A DNA stretch of 64,000 bases from Chondrosia reniformis. Its lineage: Eukaryota; Porifera; Demospongiae; Chondrillida; Chondrillidae. This document shows, one piece after another, positions 33,314 to 44,664 of the stretch. The notes beneath the pieces were generated by a model, which worked only from the letters and a program-made list of their open reading frames with translations, searched no databases and had not been told where the DNA came from. The position numbers and the translations under genes are program-made. The stretch lies in contig OX359190.1 in assembly GCA_947172415.1 (NCBI GenBank), forward strand, positions 4,960,001-5,024,000. The letters are read 5' to 3'. Each line of letters begins with the position of its first letter. The first letter of the stretch is position 1.

Positions 33314-33658
33314 CAGTGGAATGTCGATTATCCGAACGTCAATTATACGAATCGTTGATTATCCGAATGTCGTCGCAAGATGCTGACTCAGCAAATAATG
33401 GCCGGAAGAGAACTATTAAGTGTAAACCAGAAGCTTGAGATCTGCAAACGATTGAAGAAAGGGGCTGCTGTTACTTCATTTACGAAGGAATTGAATACAT
33501 AATCTATTGGGAAGTCGACCAATTGTGATATGAAGCCGTTTTTTTAGCAAATATTGGTCACTTTTGTTGAGAAACTGCTTGCTGTTTGATTAATACGCAC
33601 TTCTTGATTTTATGAACAGGCCAATCCCCAATTAGTTCAGATAATCGACGTTCCACTG
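33314..33658. mobile_element. Tigger/pogo-type MITE, 345 bp, TA duplication
   Basis: Ends CAGTGGAATGTCGATTATCC and, in reverse complement, CAGTGGAACGTCGATTATCT, each flanked by TA. An extra internal repeat GTTGATTATCCGAATGTCG follows the left TIR. Inside, the frame LLSVNQKLEICKRLKKGAAV then TSFTKEL is the first helices of a CENP-B-type HTH. No nuclease. Confidence 0.85.
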
Positions 33659-33719
33659 TATAAAAATTATTTTTAACCTAGTTGTCGAAAATAATGATAC
33701 GTAATGGATGCACTAGTGA

Positions 33720-35835
33720 ATTAATGCACTCTAACCTCTGATAGTAAAGAGATTGTCAGAAGACAGCAGCTTGCAATTGGACAACTTAATGGAAGAAGGA
33801 TTCAAATTAAAATTAACTCCGATGGGACTTGCTCTACACCGATTTCACAAGAGCACTAATTCAGCTTGCGTGAGAATTTTCTAGAAGTGTCTAATGCTGA
33901 GCTTGATATTGTGATGGTTGGTCAGCACTCTACCTTCATAAATTATTGCTGTACTGTTTTGACCTTTCCGGGGAATCCCACTAAATCAAAAAACGTTTGT
34001 ATAGTAAATGGATTTGTCTGGCTACCTTCTGTCAGCTGTTCACTATAATCTTGCTGAGCACTATAAAAAGGTGGGGTTAGTTCCATGTGTTCGTGGTAAC
34101 ACAGGTAAGAAAACAAATAATGGAACACCTTTCCAGTCAGTCTAATATATACTTAAGTTTTTTAGGGGCTGCCACAGGCAGCCTCCTCAATTGTTTCTAT
34201 AACGCGATTTATGTATGGCTCCATATTACGGATATATAAATATATAATATGAGTTCATACGCAACTATTAGAACACATTATATACGTCGATATATGTATG
34301 GTACGAGTTCATACGCAACTATTGTAACACTTCATTTATACGTCAATACATCGTTTTTGCAAATGGCGGTGTTCAGGAAGTTTTAGTTAATGAAGCTTTT
34401 CTGTCGCTAGTTATAATTTTCAGGACACTTAAGCGTCCTAAATCGTTAGGATTAAGAATAATATATTAAAGCCCAACGATGCGGCCAAGTAGTTCGAGTA
34501 AATTCGGGGGGGGGGGGGTCAGCAGCCCCACAAGTTTCTAAACTTGAACTACTTGTTTCATAAGCTCACAGAAGAAACTGCCTTGTTGTAGCCAGGCAGA
34601 GTACCAGGACATTTGTGCACTGACCTGAAATTGCTACCTTCAAGTAAAATAGGGAAAGCCATATGGAAGAAGTACCTAAATAGGTGAGTATATGCAGGGT
34701 ATCTTAACTATTGGCTACTCTCATTTTTGCAAGTTTTGGCAAACACTTGTTCCACAAATTGTAGTAATGAAGCCAATGTCTGACCTGTGCTGGTTAGGCC
34801 CTCAAAATAGCCATACTATAATGAAAGCATCCAATTTATCAGAAGCAGACAAGAGAGCGAAGCTAAAGGCAGCCGTGGATTATCTAACAGTAGTTACGTT
34901 GAGAGTACCTTTTGTAATGCTATCTGCAAAGATTGTAAGCAGAGGAATATTCACCATCAGTGGAGAGCTATCTCTTTCAGAAATTCAATCACTGCCTAAC
35001 TGACGTTCAACACAGGAACACTACAGCTTTTACATGGCTTAATAGTACATTTTCCATCAGATCGTTACAACCAAGCACTTATATATTCCTAACTCTAATA
35101 CTACTAGTAAATGTGGAATATTCAGCATTTATTTTGAGGCAATTTCAAAACAGATCAATTGCCTTACAGATGAAGCTGTGGATTGTGGCAAGAGTGCAAA
35201 TTGAATCATTGTTGACTTCACCATTTTTACAACATGGCATAGATGACACGTACAGATTGGTTCCTTCACACTGAACAAAAGTCATATGATGCTGTACTAA
35301 TTTTAGCATGGCAAGTGCTGACAGGCACATAATGCTGTCACTTTTAGTAGTTGGGCACACAAAATGTCTCCTGACTGGTGCTCTGGATTGTTAAACACTC
35401 ATTCCAAAGGACAAAAGTGTGCTCAATGAAAGAAGGGGCAGAGGTGGTGAGCAAATGTGCCTATCGTAATTTTCTCAACTTGTTGCAGATGGTAAAAATG
35501 TGCTTGCTCCTATATACTCTTGACTGGAAATCTTTTTCCAGCAGCATTACAAACAAATAAAAACATCAAGCAATATCATCAGTTTCACTTCACTAGCAGC
35601 GCACCAGGACCAACCTTTATAAAAAGACATCTAACTCAGTTGAGGAATTTTTCAACTTTTTTGGAATAATTGGTGTCTACTAGCTGAGGAAGTTTCTCTT
35701 ACAATACCACCTCCCAGGAATGATTAATTAAAGGAAGTGGAATCTATATGAGCAAATCACACAATTTTGCACCATTGAATATAAAGATGCCACTTGTCCA
35801 TTGCCTACTGCTCCTAGCCACAGAAATTGTAATTA
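33720..35835 (+). pseudogene. Decayed copy of a repeated invertebrate gene family (LCWxxxQN / LLPGRVPG type)
   Basis: Collinear blocks: ENFLEVSNAELDIVMVGQ (33870), HYNLAEHYKKVGLVPCVRGN (34040), then, after the S5 insertion, EETALLLPGRVPGHL..LKLLPS and AIWKKYL (34570-34680). A possible donor GTGAGT follows. Next are FCKFWQTLVPQIVVMKPMSD then LCWLGPQNSHTIMKASN (34724-34840); KCGIFSIYFEAISKQINCLT then DEAVDCGKSAN (35110-35200); SFQRTKVCSMKE..EVVSKCAYRNF (35400-35480); and KRKWNLYEQITQFCTIEYKD then ATCPLP (35730-35810). I know this block order from many uncharacterised sponge, cnidarian and mollusc proteins (possibly those given the DUF7869 label). Function unknown, probably transposon-related. 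Stops and the S insertion show it is dead. Confidence 0.6.
34164..34555 (+). mobile_element. S5: complete, uninterrupted S element, 392 bp
   Basis: It starts AGGGGCTGCCACAGGCAGCC after a T-run and ends with hairpin 34487-34555, return arm AACTTGAACTACTTG, followed by TTTC. Middle: TAACGCGATTTATGTATGGC, GGATATATAAATATATAA, two TACGAGTTCATACGCAACTA repeats, AAATGGCGGTGTTCAGGAAG, CCCAACGATGCGGCC. No QP block in it. It splits a coding block of the gene-family copy, so its ends are well defined: coding-derived sequence resumes within 25 bp on the right and about 35 bp on the left. No ORF. Confidence 0.8.
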
Positions 35836-35839
35836 TAAA

Positions 35840-37225
35840 AGATTGCTATGGCCTATAGTTGTAGAGAGCTATTTGGCAAAAAACAGACCTAGCCTAAGAA
35901 TATTTTATCATACAACAGCAATAAACTCACAAACAATTAATACTCACCTTTGCATTAAATAATTATAATAGTTAAGTCTCTTAAGTAAATACATAATGCA
36001 TTATTAGAAAGCATAAACATCTGTACAGAGTAAGATAATAGTGACACAAAGTGGGGCAATCCTTAAACACTCATCCTTAGGGTATTATTGTATCTGTCTG
36101 AAGCACATTAGTAGGTCATTACAATGTAAGGTCACACGACATAACTTCAAAACAAAAATGGGGTAACTTTAGAAATTTTGCCTTCCAAGGATTTTTTCTT
36201 TAATTTTCTGATACACAACAGGGTAAGTCAAAAGTGAAATCTCCATAGCTTTTTCAAATAACAATACTTCTTCATTGCCCTATCAGAGGAAAAACTTATT
36301 CTAGGTTTTAGCCGAATAGGTAAAAACGTAAATTCAGGCTTTGTATGCACTCAATACTAGCTAACTTACAAAATATCCTATTAGATCAGATGGGGTTAAT
36401 GTACACAGTACGGGGCTACTTTAAAGCAACTGTAGTTACATATGCAGCTTTGCTCAAACTCAGATATCCACTCTGTAGCTATTACTATATTTATGGAACA
36501 GTTATCTATCCATGGTTTCAACTTAACTGCTTAGTCACGTCTCCTCTCTGTTTACATCCATATACACCTTTGTTCATGGTCACAGTTGCATAAAACAGAA
36601 ATCACGAAGTCCACCCACTGAATATTAATGTTCAAGTTTCTGCCAATACCTAAGTATTTTTAAGCTCAACAGTATTCAATTTTTGATGTGATGGATTTAA
36701 ATTGTAGTAACTGATAACTACATAAGACATTTTCCACTTAACAACCCTCCAAACTATGCTAGGAAATAGAAAGTTTCCAAAGAATTTCTCCATTTTACTT
36801 TATTGGATTAATATCTGCAATTATGGTCACTTTACATTTTGATACAAAATCAAAAACATTTACTAACCATTAAACAAGCTTTTTTCGGTATTCTTCAATT
36901 GGATTTTAATAAAAGAATCTTCACTGAACATTAAGAGAAGACTGGAGTTCACTTGACCACTGCTTCAAGGTGGCCATTTTAGTTTGTTTGCTTTACCCTG
37001 GTAAAGATATGTATAATTTTTTTTCTTCGGTCCCCTATATTACCTTCAGAAATTATGTTAATGTACACCGTCTTGTTCGTAAGCTTGTATATATATCACC
37101 TTATCCGAAAATGTTTAAAAAAATATTTCACATTGACCGAAGCGCTAACTATAGGAATGTATACAATAACAATCGAGACGGTGAATAAATTACATTTTAA
37201 CCGAAATTTCATCTTAAGTGGGTTC
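35840..37225. other. AT-rich interval with nothing recognised
   Basis: No conserved frames, TIRs or tandem repeats seen. Confidence 0.4.
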
Positions 37226-37229
37226 AACT

Positions 37230-37508
37230 GTATAAATATTTATATCTGCCAACAAAATGGCAGATGCTTGGCCGGTTTTATTTTTCTAGCTAAAAAATTA
37301 ACTTTCTCTTCATTAGCGTGGAACATATAAAACAACTCAAGGATTTAGAAACCAGTTTTATTAATACTATGTAACGTAAAGCTTGAGCAACAACGTTTTC
37401 TATGTGAAGTGGCCATGAAATTTACATATATCAAGCAATGACCGGAACTGGTTAATCAGACCTCTAAGAAAAAGTTTTGCGGCGGTAGGCGCCCCAATAG
37501 TTTTTTAA
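37230..37508 (+). mobile_element. S9: S element (subtype 2), interrupted by piggyBac
   Basis: CAAAATGGCAGATGCTTGGC, TACTATGTAACGTAAAGCTT, GGAACTGGTTAATCAGACCTC and GGCGCCCCAATAG match the body of the copies at 3.6 kb (reverse) and 58.7 kb. The right hairpin is cut at its TTAA by the piggyBac element. The return arm, degraded, continues after it (39861-39880). Confidence 0.6.
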
Positions 37509-39860
37509 CCCTTTATCACGCAAGCCACTATAGTGGCTATAGTGGCTTGCATGCGACTGCAGCTGGTGTGGAAAAGATGTAGCTATTGTAAAACCGTCAT
37601 GGTGGACAAGCCACTGTAGTGGCTCATCCCTTAGAACATATTTATGAAGGAATGTGAACTTTCTTAGTATAATTCTTACCTTTTTCGTTAACTATGCTTA
37701 ATATTGAACCCAATATTACGCCTGCACTGACAAACTTCGGCATTTTACAATGGTGTTTATTTGCCGAATATGAGTATCAAAACCTCTGGTAATTTCACAC
37801 AGTAACCCTCCAAAATATTGTCATGTCTATTGTTTATATGAGACAAAAAGGGCAGTAAAGTCTTTTATTAGTTCCTTTAAGATGGTCTGAAGATTTAGAG
37901 CCGAAGATATACTAGTGGGTGAGCCCGAGTGGGACAATTCTGATGCTAGCTTCGTTGAAGACAATTACTCAGATTAGATTCCCTCAGAAGACCCGCTCCA
38001 GCAAGCGGAGTAGTCGGACGAAGACTGACAATGCGCACGATACAAATAACAAATCCACGAGCAAATCCACCAGTGACAACGCAATCGAATCTACACGTAA
38101 TTCTCTTGTCACTTCCTGTACCGATGGTTTGCTCACACTTCCTGCAAGTTTCACCTCGTTCAATGAGCCTGTTGGTCCAGGTATCGTAATGCCAAGCACA
38201 GCCACAGCATAGGTTTTTTCAATATTACATTTGGGAATGAAATAATGGAAATGTTAGTAGAACAAACAATTGTGTATGCACAACGAAATCCACCAAGTAC
38301 TAGGTACAGATGGTACAACACAATCCAGTCTGAAATGTATCTGTTCCTTGGCGTCATCATGGCCATGGGTGTCCACATGCTGCCCTTTCTTACTGACTGC
38401 TGGTCTTCAGATTCTCTCCTGGGAGTTCCTGGCATTTCGGCAGGAATGCCTATAGATCAGTTCAAGGTTCTCCTCCGATGTCTCCATCTAAATGACAACA
38501 CTAAAGCAGTGCCCCATAGCCGGCCTGGATATGAACGACTGCACACAATCAGGCCCATGATTGAAAGTCTTCAAGCAACTTGGAAATTCTGCTACCATCC
38601 TCCTCGTGCGCAGTCCTTTGATGACGCAATGGTAGGTTTCAAGGGCAGAAATGCAATGATGCAATACATGCCCATGAAACCTACCAAACGTGGCTACAAG
38701 TTGTGGTGTCAGTGTTCTGCAAATGGGATGACCAATGATCGTAAAGTTTATGAAGGCTCCACTGGTAGGGAGACAAACCTGAGCACAACTGTTGTTTTGC
38801 GTTTGGCAAAACACATATATGTCAAGGGCCACCATCTCTTTTATGACAATTATCTTTTGAGCGTTGACCTGGCTGTGGAGCTTTTGCAACACAGGACATA
38901 CTATTGCGGCACTGCAAGATCCAACCGCAAAAAGTATCCAGCAGTTTTATAGCAGTTGACCTTGAGAGAGGTCAGCACAAATCTCAGACATTTGGAAACG
39001 TAAATTGTTTTTTATGGAAGGACAAGAAGAACATTGACTATGTACAAACATCTATGATCCCAGACTGTTGTGAGGAAGAAAATGGATGGTTCCAGAACAG
39101 CAGTGAGCTGTCCTTTGCCAGTCAAGATCTACAATGAGAAGATGGGAGGTGTGGACTTGGCTAATTGTAAACGGCAGGTGTGCAGTTGCTCTCGCAAGTG
39201 GAAGAAGTAGTGGGACCGATTTTTCTATTTCTTCCTGGACGTTGGTGTAGTGAACGCGTGCACATTTTTGAGACTGAGTCGCCTCACTCTGCTCACACAT
39301 CCCACAAAGACTTTCAAATCGAACTAGCAAGGGAGATGATGGTACTGCACTCGTCTAGAAAGAGAAAGGCATGACCGTCGGTGGACAGCATACCTCCTTC
39401 TGTGCAGTTCTGCGAGCGACACTTCCCTGATCTGCTGCCAGGTATCCTCGATTGCCGCTATGCTCTTCGGGCGTGAACAGGAAGTGTACTAAGTACTGCT
39501 GCCAGCAATATGATGAGACGGTGCCAGTTCCTCTTTGCGTAGTTCCTTGCTTTTGACTATATCATACTACAGGGCGTCTCTGAAGATATTACTATGTATG
39601 CATATTATCGTATAACTGCCGCATAAGACCGTATAGTCTCTCTTGTACATAAAGTTTTATATGTGTTATAACTTTGTTGTAATATATTGCATGGCTGTAT
39701 TACTGCAAATTTAATACTACTCACTATGTGTTACCTAGGAATTTATTTTAATTAAATCGGCTAAAGTAATCAAATCATCCACAACCACCAGTCAAGCCAC
39801 TTTAGTGGCTTATCTACAATAATTCATTATTGCACAAGGACATTTTTCCACAATAAAGGG
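37509..39860 (+). mobile_element. piggyBac-type DNA transposon, complete ends, TTAA duplication
   Basis: The element starts CCCTTTATCACG after TTAA (37505-37508) and ends CCACAATAAAGGG before TTAA (39861-39864). Length 2352 bp is normal for the superfamily. Subterminal palindromes AGCCACTATAGTGGCT (left, twice, plus GCCACTGTAGTGGC at 37611) and AGCCACTTTAGTGGCT (right, 39795) may be transposase-binding sites. The transposase inside has at least two frame changes, so the copy is probably non-autonomous now though its ends look movable. Confidence 0.9.
37895..39480 (+). pseudogene. piggyBac transposase (DDE_Tnp_1_7), frameshifted
   Basis: An acidic N-terminus (EPEWDNSDASFVEDNYSD) lies at 37920-37978 in one frame, interrupted by a stop. 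The main frame 38245-38952 has MYLFLGVIMAMGVHMLP, then SFDDAMVGFKGRNAMMQYMP with a catalytic Asp, YKLWCQCSANG, and GHHLFYDNYLLSVDL with the second catalytic Asp. It breaks at 38952. In the next frames come FLWKDKKNIDYVQTS, then YNEKMGGVDLANCKRQVC, carrying the third acidic residue, SRKWKK, and AHTSHKDFQIELAREM. A Cys/His-rich end (FCERHFPDLLPGILDC) closes it. All catalytic residues survive; the reading frame does not. Confidence 0.85.
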
Positions 39861-39961
39861 TTAAAATACAAATAATTGCTTCGATTCCTTTGCATAATCC
39901 ATATGTTAGGCCTGTATCTTCCTGTTCATAATACGCTTATAATGTGGTATACTTTCATGCC

Positions 39962-39973
39962 AAGTTTAAACTA
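39962..39973. repeat. Target-site duplication of the 40-43 kb LINE, left copy
   Basis: AAGTTTAAACTA here and at 43122-43133 flank the LINE exactly. Confidence 0.85.
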
Positions 39974-42900
39974 GTAGCGGATGTCTAAAATGGCGGACGC
40001 TCTCGAACAGGAGCGACGATTCTGGCCTATTCTCTGACTAGGCAAACTCTTGTCTAAAATGGAGGCTTCCCAATTCCTTCTTTCTTCTCTCCGTTTGGCC
40101 TCATTTAATGTTCGAGGACTCGCGTCTATCACCAAACGTGAGCAATTTGGACGAGACATAAAACACTACAGAGTAGATGCTTGCGCGGTTCAGGAGACCA
40201 AGATAAAAGATGCGGAAGATTTCAAGTTGCCGGGAAGAGGTACGCTACACGTCATTTCACAGCAGGAAGGCGATGGCGGGTCCAGGGGAATGTATATTTG
40301 CATTGGCCCTCGTCTGTTACCTTTTTTGAAGTACATCTCCAGGGTAAATCATCGCATTGCGTACGCAGTGTTTGAGATCCCTAAGATGCAACGCCCCCTT
40401 GTTCTGGTGTGTGCATATGGTCCTACCCTTCCATCCTGTCACCAGAATAGTGAGCTTCGCGACCTGTTCTATGACTCCTTAGAACAAGCACTAGACAGAT
40501 TCCCCCGACGCGCTTTTGTCTTTGTGTGTGGTGACTGGAATTCCAAGGTCGGCAGATGTGAGGCATGCAGTACATTTCAATGCCTTGGCAGATGGAGTAG
40601 GGGTACACTTAATGACAATGGAGAAGCTCTACTACAATTTGCAGAATCGAAAGGACTTCTCCTCGCTAATACCTGCTTCCAATTACAGCCCATACATTTA
40701 ACAACATGGGTAGGTGCCTACAAGCCCAAAAACGTCCCAACAGACAGCCCAAGTATACCAGTGTACAATCAGATTGACTACATCCTCGTTGCGCATAGAC
40801 ACAGAAGACTCCTGCAAGCCTGTAAAGGGTACAGTGGCACTATGACATCAAGCGACCACAGATTACTGATAGCCACTATTGCCTTTCCTACCAAGCTACA
40901 GTACCGCCGCCCCCCTAAGCCAGAGCCAAAACTTGCTGTTAACCACCTTGCCAGTAACTCCAAAATTCAAACTCAGTATCAGCTTACTCTCGGGGAAAAG
41001 CTAAGATCCATAAGCAACATGGACTGGGCTGCCACATCCGCTGCCATCCAGGAAACTGCACATGAAACAATTGGGCTGGAAGTTAAACCTAAGAACCACC
41101 GCCAGTTTGTCACAGATGATCCAGAGATTAGTCAGCTGTCAAAGAAACAAAAGGAACTCCGGATTCAAATGATGACAGCCCTGCCAAGAGATCGTGCTCG
41201 TCTACGCAGAGAGCGGTATCACATTCTTAGACGCCTACCAATGCTGGTAAAGAAGAGACTGGAGAGTGTTCTTCAGGCGAAGGCAGAGGCTGTGGAGAAG
41301 TTACACAATGACGGGGCTAAGATGTTTGCTGCTGTTAAGGAGATGAAGTTACAGAAGGTAGCCCATGGTATAATGGTAAATAACATTGCAGGAGAGAGAA
41401 TTGTGGATCCCAACGAACAAGTTTCTTGAGTGAGTAGATTCTTTGAGGGCCAGTTCAAGTCCCCCAATGCACAAGATCTGGATGCCCTGGTTTCAAGGCC
41501 CCTATGTCACCCCATTACCCCAGAGGAGGTATTTCGAGCCATGAAGACCCTTAAAAGCCATCGTGCATGTGGCGCCGACAAGATTCCCAACGAGTTATTG
41601 AAGTATGGTGGGTTTGACTTAGCTGCACACATAGCTGGAGTACTCAATGACATTTTTGAAAGAGGGGAAGTGAATAGTACCATTGGACAGGGAGTGATCA
41701 TCCCACTGCAGAAACCTGGTGAGCCAAAAGGGGAACTCAAAAGCCTGCGTCCAGTGGTTCTGCTTAATTCCATCCGTAAAGTGTTCTCTTTGGTGGTCCT
41801 AGAGCGTGTACGTGAACAGGTGGATAACTACCTTCCCGCTTCTCAGAGTGCTTTCCGGAAGGGTCGCTCAACGGCCAACGTTGTCTTTGCCAAACGTGTG
41901 TTGACCAACATGGTGCAGGACAAAGTTACGGAGTTACACATCCTAGGCATTGACCTTTCTCGTGCCTTTGACACAGTAGACAGACATTGACTGCTGCATG
42001 TAGTTAGTGAATTGACAAATGACATGGATGTGGTCCGCATGGTCCAGGCACTCCTAACCCAGACTACTCTTCAAGTCCGCATAGACAAGGTCAAAGAACC
42101 AGCATTTGAAACCAACATTGGCACTCCACAGGATGATAGCCTCAGTCCCATTCTCTTCAACTGCTACTATGAGGCAGCTATGCGTGATCTTCGCCCACGA
42201 TTCCCTGCACTTCCTCAGGAAGATGCTTGTAGAGGCCTTCCATCAGAAACACAGTATGCAGATGATCTAGACTTCCTTAGCTTTGCTCAACAACATCTAG
42301 AACAGGTTTTGGAGGTGTGCTCAGACCAACTTCCTGATTGGAGCTTGCAGGTCAACAGAGATAAGACCGAGTGCACCCACATTTACCTGGCTCCTAAAGG
42401 CTCTCCGGATTAAGCCTGGAGGAAGATGAAGAGCTTAGGCACACGTTTAGACTGCGCAGTGGATCTACAGGCTCGTATCAACCTGGCAGAGCTCTCGATG
42501 AGAAAGCTGCAGGGAATGTGGGGAGCATCCCGAGTGAATCTTGCCCTCAAAGTGCGGCTCTACAATGCACACATCTGTCCAATCCTGCTGTACAACAGTG
42601 GCACTTGGGGACTAACTAAGTTCTGGTCTGACAAACTGGATGCAACCCACCGTAGACATCTGAGACGACTTGCCCAAGTATTCTATCCCAATCGCATCAG
42701 CAACAGAGCGCTATACACCAAGTTTGACACACACCCTTTGTCCTGGGATGTTAGACTAGCCAGATGGCACCTCTTAGGGCATGTGCTCCGACTTCCACCC
42801 CTGTCCCCTGCTCAAGCTGCCCTAGACCTATATGTTATGCCACCCAAACTCTCAGGAATGAAAGGACGAGTTGGAAGACACCAGATCGGACTGATGACTG

Positions 42901-43121
42901 TGATCAGGAATGAACTATGCACAGCAGCTGCACAGAATGCAACATACCAAAACCTTAAACTCTCCAGCCCCAGAGACCTAGACATGCTGAGAAGACTAGC
43001 CACCGACAAAGGAGCATGGGAAGACCTGACCCATTACATATACAGACTTTATCATTGACCGTAACAAGTGCATGTCACTGATACTGAACTGTGAAATGTC
43101 TGTAATAATAATAATAATATT
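39974..43121 (+). mobile_element. Full-length RTE-like LINE with 12-bp target duplication
   Basis: It runs from GTAGCGGATGTCTAAAATGG to an (AAT)n tail at 43103-43120, between perfect 12-bp duplications AAGTTTAAACTA. Length 3148 bp. It encodes one continuous frame of about 1000 codons interrupted only by three stops, given separately. Full length plus intact target duplication indicates a fairly recent insertion. The 5' UTR holds two related words GTCTAAAATGGCGG and GTCTAAAATGGAGG 75 bp apart. Single ORF, no zinc finger, short 3' UTR and trinucleotide tail suit RTE-type LINEs, but the clade call is tentative. Confidence 0.85.
40050..43058 (+). pseudogene. EEP endonuclease-reverse transcriptase ORF of the LINE, three in-frame stops
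   Basis: The start at 40050 follows the start-like word GTCTAAA. Residues 10-280 form an EEP nuclease: LRLASFNVRGL, VQETKIKD, FVFVCGDWNSKVGRCE, IDYILVAH, SSDHRLLIATIAF. The RT follows: CGADKIPNELLKYGGFDL, SAFRKGRSTANVVFAKRVL, LGIDLSRAFDTVDRH, GTPQDDSLSPILFNCYYEA and TQYADDLDFLSFA, with the YADD box intact. The C-terminus (PILLYNSGTWGLTKFW, GRVGRHQIGLMTVI) ends at 43058. Stops interrupt the one frame at TGA 41427, TGA 41988 and TAA 42411, with no frameshift anywhere in 3 kb. Each stop is one base from a sense codon. Confidence 0.85.
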
Positions 43122-43133
43122 AAGTTTAAACTA
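43122..43133. repeat. Target-site duplication of the LINE, right copy
   Basis: AAGTTTAAACTA, identical to 39962-39973. Confidence 0.85.
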
Positions 43134-43139
43134 TATCAA

Positions 43140-43620
43140 TTCAAAGATGGTGTACTAGCTGGGCTAGCATCACATCAACTTTTGGGCATGGATGAACTTC
43201 ACTAAGCAGACCCTCGTTCAGCTGACGGAAATCTACACTGATTCTTACAGCACCTGACGATTTTCGGATCACCACCATCCTAGTATACCATCATGTGGGC
43301 TGTTTCACAGATGAGATGCCCCTGAGGGATTCCATATGGGACAACTCCTCTTGGATCTTTTTCCTCAAGGAAATGGTAATATTATGCGTTGCATATCTAG
43401 CAAATGCTTTTGCATCGGGTTTTAGCTGAACAATGTAATTGTTACCCTTATCCATTGAAAAGTGAGGGGAATTTGCCATGGACAGGGGTCTCATCGGAAA
43501 TCAGATGAGTGACAGTCTCGACTTCGACTAGCACATGCAGGGCATGGATAAAAGGTAAGCCTAACAGCTTGTGCTTCACTTCCCGCAGGACAAAAATGAC
43601 ATGTGCATTGTTTGTCTCTC
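43140..43620 (-). pseudogene. Ty3/Gypsy pol fragment (protease end and first RT block)
   Basis: On the minus strand: LLGLPFIHALHVLVEVETVT (43555-43500), ISDETPVHGKFPSLFNG, then NNYIVQLKPDAKAFARYATH, LRKKIQEELSHMESLRG and ISSVKQPT, then VIRKSSGAVRISVDFRQLNE and EVHPCPKVD near 43190. This is the protease/RT junction of Gypsy pol. It ends abruptly where the right LINE target duplication lies, so the LINE may have inserted at or near its edge; however no Gypsy sequence is recognised left of 39962. Confidence 0.7.
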
Positions 43621-43749
43621 TAGGCTATATACTTGTCCACATTCACAGGGAATCCTATAAATGACTCCTATTGTTTGCCTTCTGTCAGTAGGTGTTTTAA
43701 CCTTTGTTCAAATGGATCTTAGGGTATTGTTGGACTCGTTTCATAGTGT

Positions 43750-44660
43750 GATGACTTGATGGCCATGTCTTAAAATTCCATATAATGATTGGCATCCCAT
43801 AGCTGCACCTTGAACTTGTTTGATAAATTGTTTCCTAAAATTAAAAGTAGGTTGAGGTATTTCTCTAACATAGCCATAATAACTGTTGGTGGTGGGTTAG
43901 TCCTTTCTTCCACTGTTTCATCTTTCTGTAGTAGACTTGCTATTACTGAACCAGTTTCCCTTATTGATACTCTGGTGAAAAGACGTTTCACATTGAAACT
44001 CGCTATATCAACTGATATACCTACAATGGAACATACAAAGTGTGAAGAATTAGCAACATGATGTAGGGTGTTAGCTGCGAGAGGAGAGAGGATTCTGTTT
44101 TGCCAAGTGATATGTTGAGCCCATGGATGATACAATTGGTCTCATTGTTCTGTCAGTTTTGCGGATCTTTGGGAAACCATTCATTTGTGGTGGTTGGTTC
44201 TGTGGTGGTACTAGTCTCAGCCGAGTCTTCCTAGCAAGCAGGTTCTCATACTCCAGTTTCTTCAGCTTTTGATTTAACTCCCTTGTAATTTTAGTGGTTG
44301 GATATTCCTTTCAGCTTCCTGTAGGTTCCATCTTGGACCACGGAGTCCATATATTGGGTGGTATTTTCTACCGTCAATAATGACTGTTGTTCTTCCCTTG
44401 TCAACAGGCAAATCTTGATGGCTTTCTCTTTCTGCAGTCTTTAGATGGCTCTACATTATTGTTTTGTAACAACAACTTTAGGCTTCTTGTTGTACTTTAG
44501 GCACCATTTCACCCTGGACTTCAAGTTCTGTGCCTTGTTCCCATCCAGTGTTTTAGCAACGGCTCTATCCTTGTTCAGTATCTCCTGGTATGGGATGTTC
44601 CTGGGTGCAATAGTAACGTTTAGGCCAAGTGCTAGCACATCATCATCTGTCTTACAGGTG
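43750..44660 (-). pseudogene. Penelope-like element remnant, minus strand
   Basis: From right to left: LALGLNVTIAPRNIPYQEI (44635-44580), an N-terminal block; RKYHPIYGLRGPRW near 44360-44320; MVSQRSAKLTEQ near 44170; then SIVGISVDIASFNVKRLFTR, VIASLLQKDETVEERTN and ILGNNLSNKFKVQLWDANHY (44135-43770), the palm start and the 'GAAMGSP' neighbourhood of Penelope RT in degraded form. The YxDD box and the GIY-YIG domain are absent. Several frame changes. Confidence 0.65.
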
Positions 44661-44664
44661 CATG

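Noticed and set aside
36345-37330. Open frames of 72-91 residues
   Set aside because: AT-rich chance frames without family pattern or splice context.
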